DNA of 35,154 bases from NCBI GenBank assembly GCA_013817545.1, contig JACDCM010000003.1, positions 3,207 through 38,360 of the forward strand, given 5' to 3'. The position numbers and the translations under genes are program-made. Positions 34,301 to 35,154 of the stretch are shown in pieces. Position 1 is the stretch's first letter, and each line of letters opens with the position of its first letter. Source of the stretch: Gemmatimonadaceae bacterium. Lineage in GTDB: Bacteria; Gemmatimonadota; Gemmatimonadetes; Gemmatimonadales; Gemmatimonadaceae. Below the pieces are notes generated by a model that worked only from the letters and a program-made list of their open reading frames with translations, ran no database searches and was not told where the DNA came from.

Positions 34301-35024
34301 GGTCTAGCACGTTCCCAACCGTGCCAGACAGTTGGCCACCGCCATACATCGCCTGCGGTTCGGCGCACGTCCGCCATCGCCCGATGAACCGCGCGCGGTC
34401 GGTCTCGCATTGCACTTCGCTCTGATTGCCGGGTCCGTCGCATTGGAGTGTATGAACGAGCCAGAGTGGTTCGTCCTCCGGACTACGAAGCCGGCGCTCG
34501 GCAAAGAGAGCTTGATGCTCTGAGATAAACTCGGTCTGCACGAAGAGTTTGGAGAAAGCAGGATGGCCCGCGTCTCCAGCCGGTGTGTTGAGCACTACTT
34601 CCGCGTAGGACGTTACCTCTATCCGCCGAGCGCGATTACCATGGTTCGTGAGCGTCGAGCGCCTCAGCTCCATGTTTTCCTCGGGCGACACACAGATCTC
34701 AGTGCTGACTTCGATTCCGTCGTCCTCTCGGGAGATGGAAACTCGACCCGGAGACCAGCGAACGTCGTACCTTGAAGGCGTGCCGGGTACGGGCTCACGC
34801 GCCGCTGACCAGTATGCTCCGCTGTCCAGGTCACGAAGGTACAGCCAGAACCCCTCGGTCTCTCTTGTGCGATCGGGTTTCCAGCGCGTCAGCGCGTAGC
34901 CGTTGAAGATGGAGTATCCGGCTCCGTCGCCTGTAACGCGCACGGTGTATCGCCCGTTCGACAGAATTTGCGAGGGCGATTCAACGGATCCCAGTGGCGA
35001 CACCAACTCTGTCTCGCCCCTCAC
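31353..35024 (-). CDS. GH94 phosphorylase with tandem N-terminal beta-sandwich domains, resembling the C-terminal half of cyclic beta-1,2-glucan synthase; candidate 1,2-beta-oligoglucan phosphorylase
   Basis: [155 protein letters not shown]. Two sandwich-type segments precede it. GTG start. Confidence 0.88.
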   Translation of the reverse strand: [1223 protein letters not shown]

Positions 35025-35154
35025 TGAGCGCGATAGCTGAATACGATTTCAGCAGGGAGACGCTTGACTACGACTTCTCCATTGGCGCCAGCTGTCGCGC
35101 GCAGACCGCCCACTGTCACTCCAGCCGCGCGCTCGGCGAGCGGGGCGCTTACGA
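35021..35154 (-). CDS. C-terminal fragment of an upstream gene, unidentified
   Basis: Minus-strand open frame from the edge ending ...GLRATAGANGEVVVKRLPAEIVFSYRAQ-stop. The stop overlaps the GH94 start as GTGA. Confidence 0.55.
   Translation of the reverse strand, partial: VSAPLAERAAGVTVGGLRATAGANGEVVVKRLPAEIVFSYRAQ

Overview
A 35 kb bacterial chromosomal segment, GC-rich. Its gene content and protein style suggest Gemmatimonadota, but that is an inference and I ran no search. No rRNA, tRNA, CRISPR array, integrase or transposase was recognised. Supported genes in order: an edge-truncated unknown CDS (-); a small hypothetical (+); a GWxTD-like secreted protein (+); an S9 prolyl-oligopeptidase-family peptidase (-); a small lipoprotein-like protein (-); a truncated M16 peptidase remnant (-); a full-length M16 zinc protease (+); a small helical protein (+); a fused MFS-like/spermidine-synthase-like protein (-); a stand-alone degenerate GGDEF-like domain (+); a TonB-dependent receptor, NfeD-like protein and flotillin (+ + +); an APC permease (-); a four-gene overlapping operon of Ser/Thr kinase, GNAT acyltransferase, OSBS/NSAR-type enolase-superfamily enzyme and M20 amidohydrolase (-); an Fpg/Nei glycosylase (+); an NTF2/SnoaL-like secreted protein (-); a secreted M20 amidohydrolase (+); a UgpC/MalK-type ABC ATPase (-); a GH1 beta-glucosidase (+); and an NdvB-C-terminal-like GH94 phosphorylase (-) coupled to a truncated upstream gene. 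Two observations deserve most attention. (1) Translationally coupled genes look like a complete N-succinyl/N-acyl amino-acid racemisation route (D- to L-amino acid conversion) whose first cistron is a soluble Ser/Thr kinase. (2) Short arrays of degenerate 7-bp repeats, in several unit families, are dispersed through the window. They lie at four of the six convergent gene junctions and also in frame inside two coding sequences. Base coordinates for short repeats were counted by eye and may be off by 1-2 nt.
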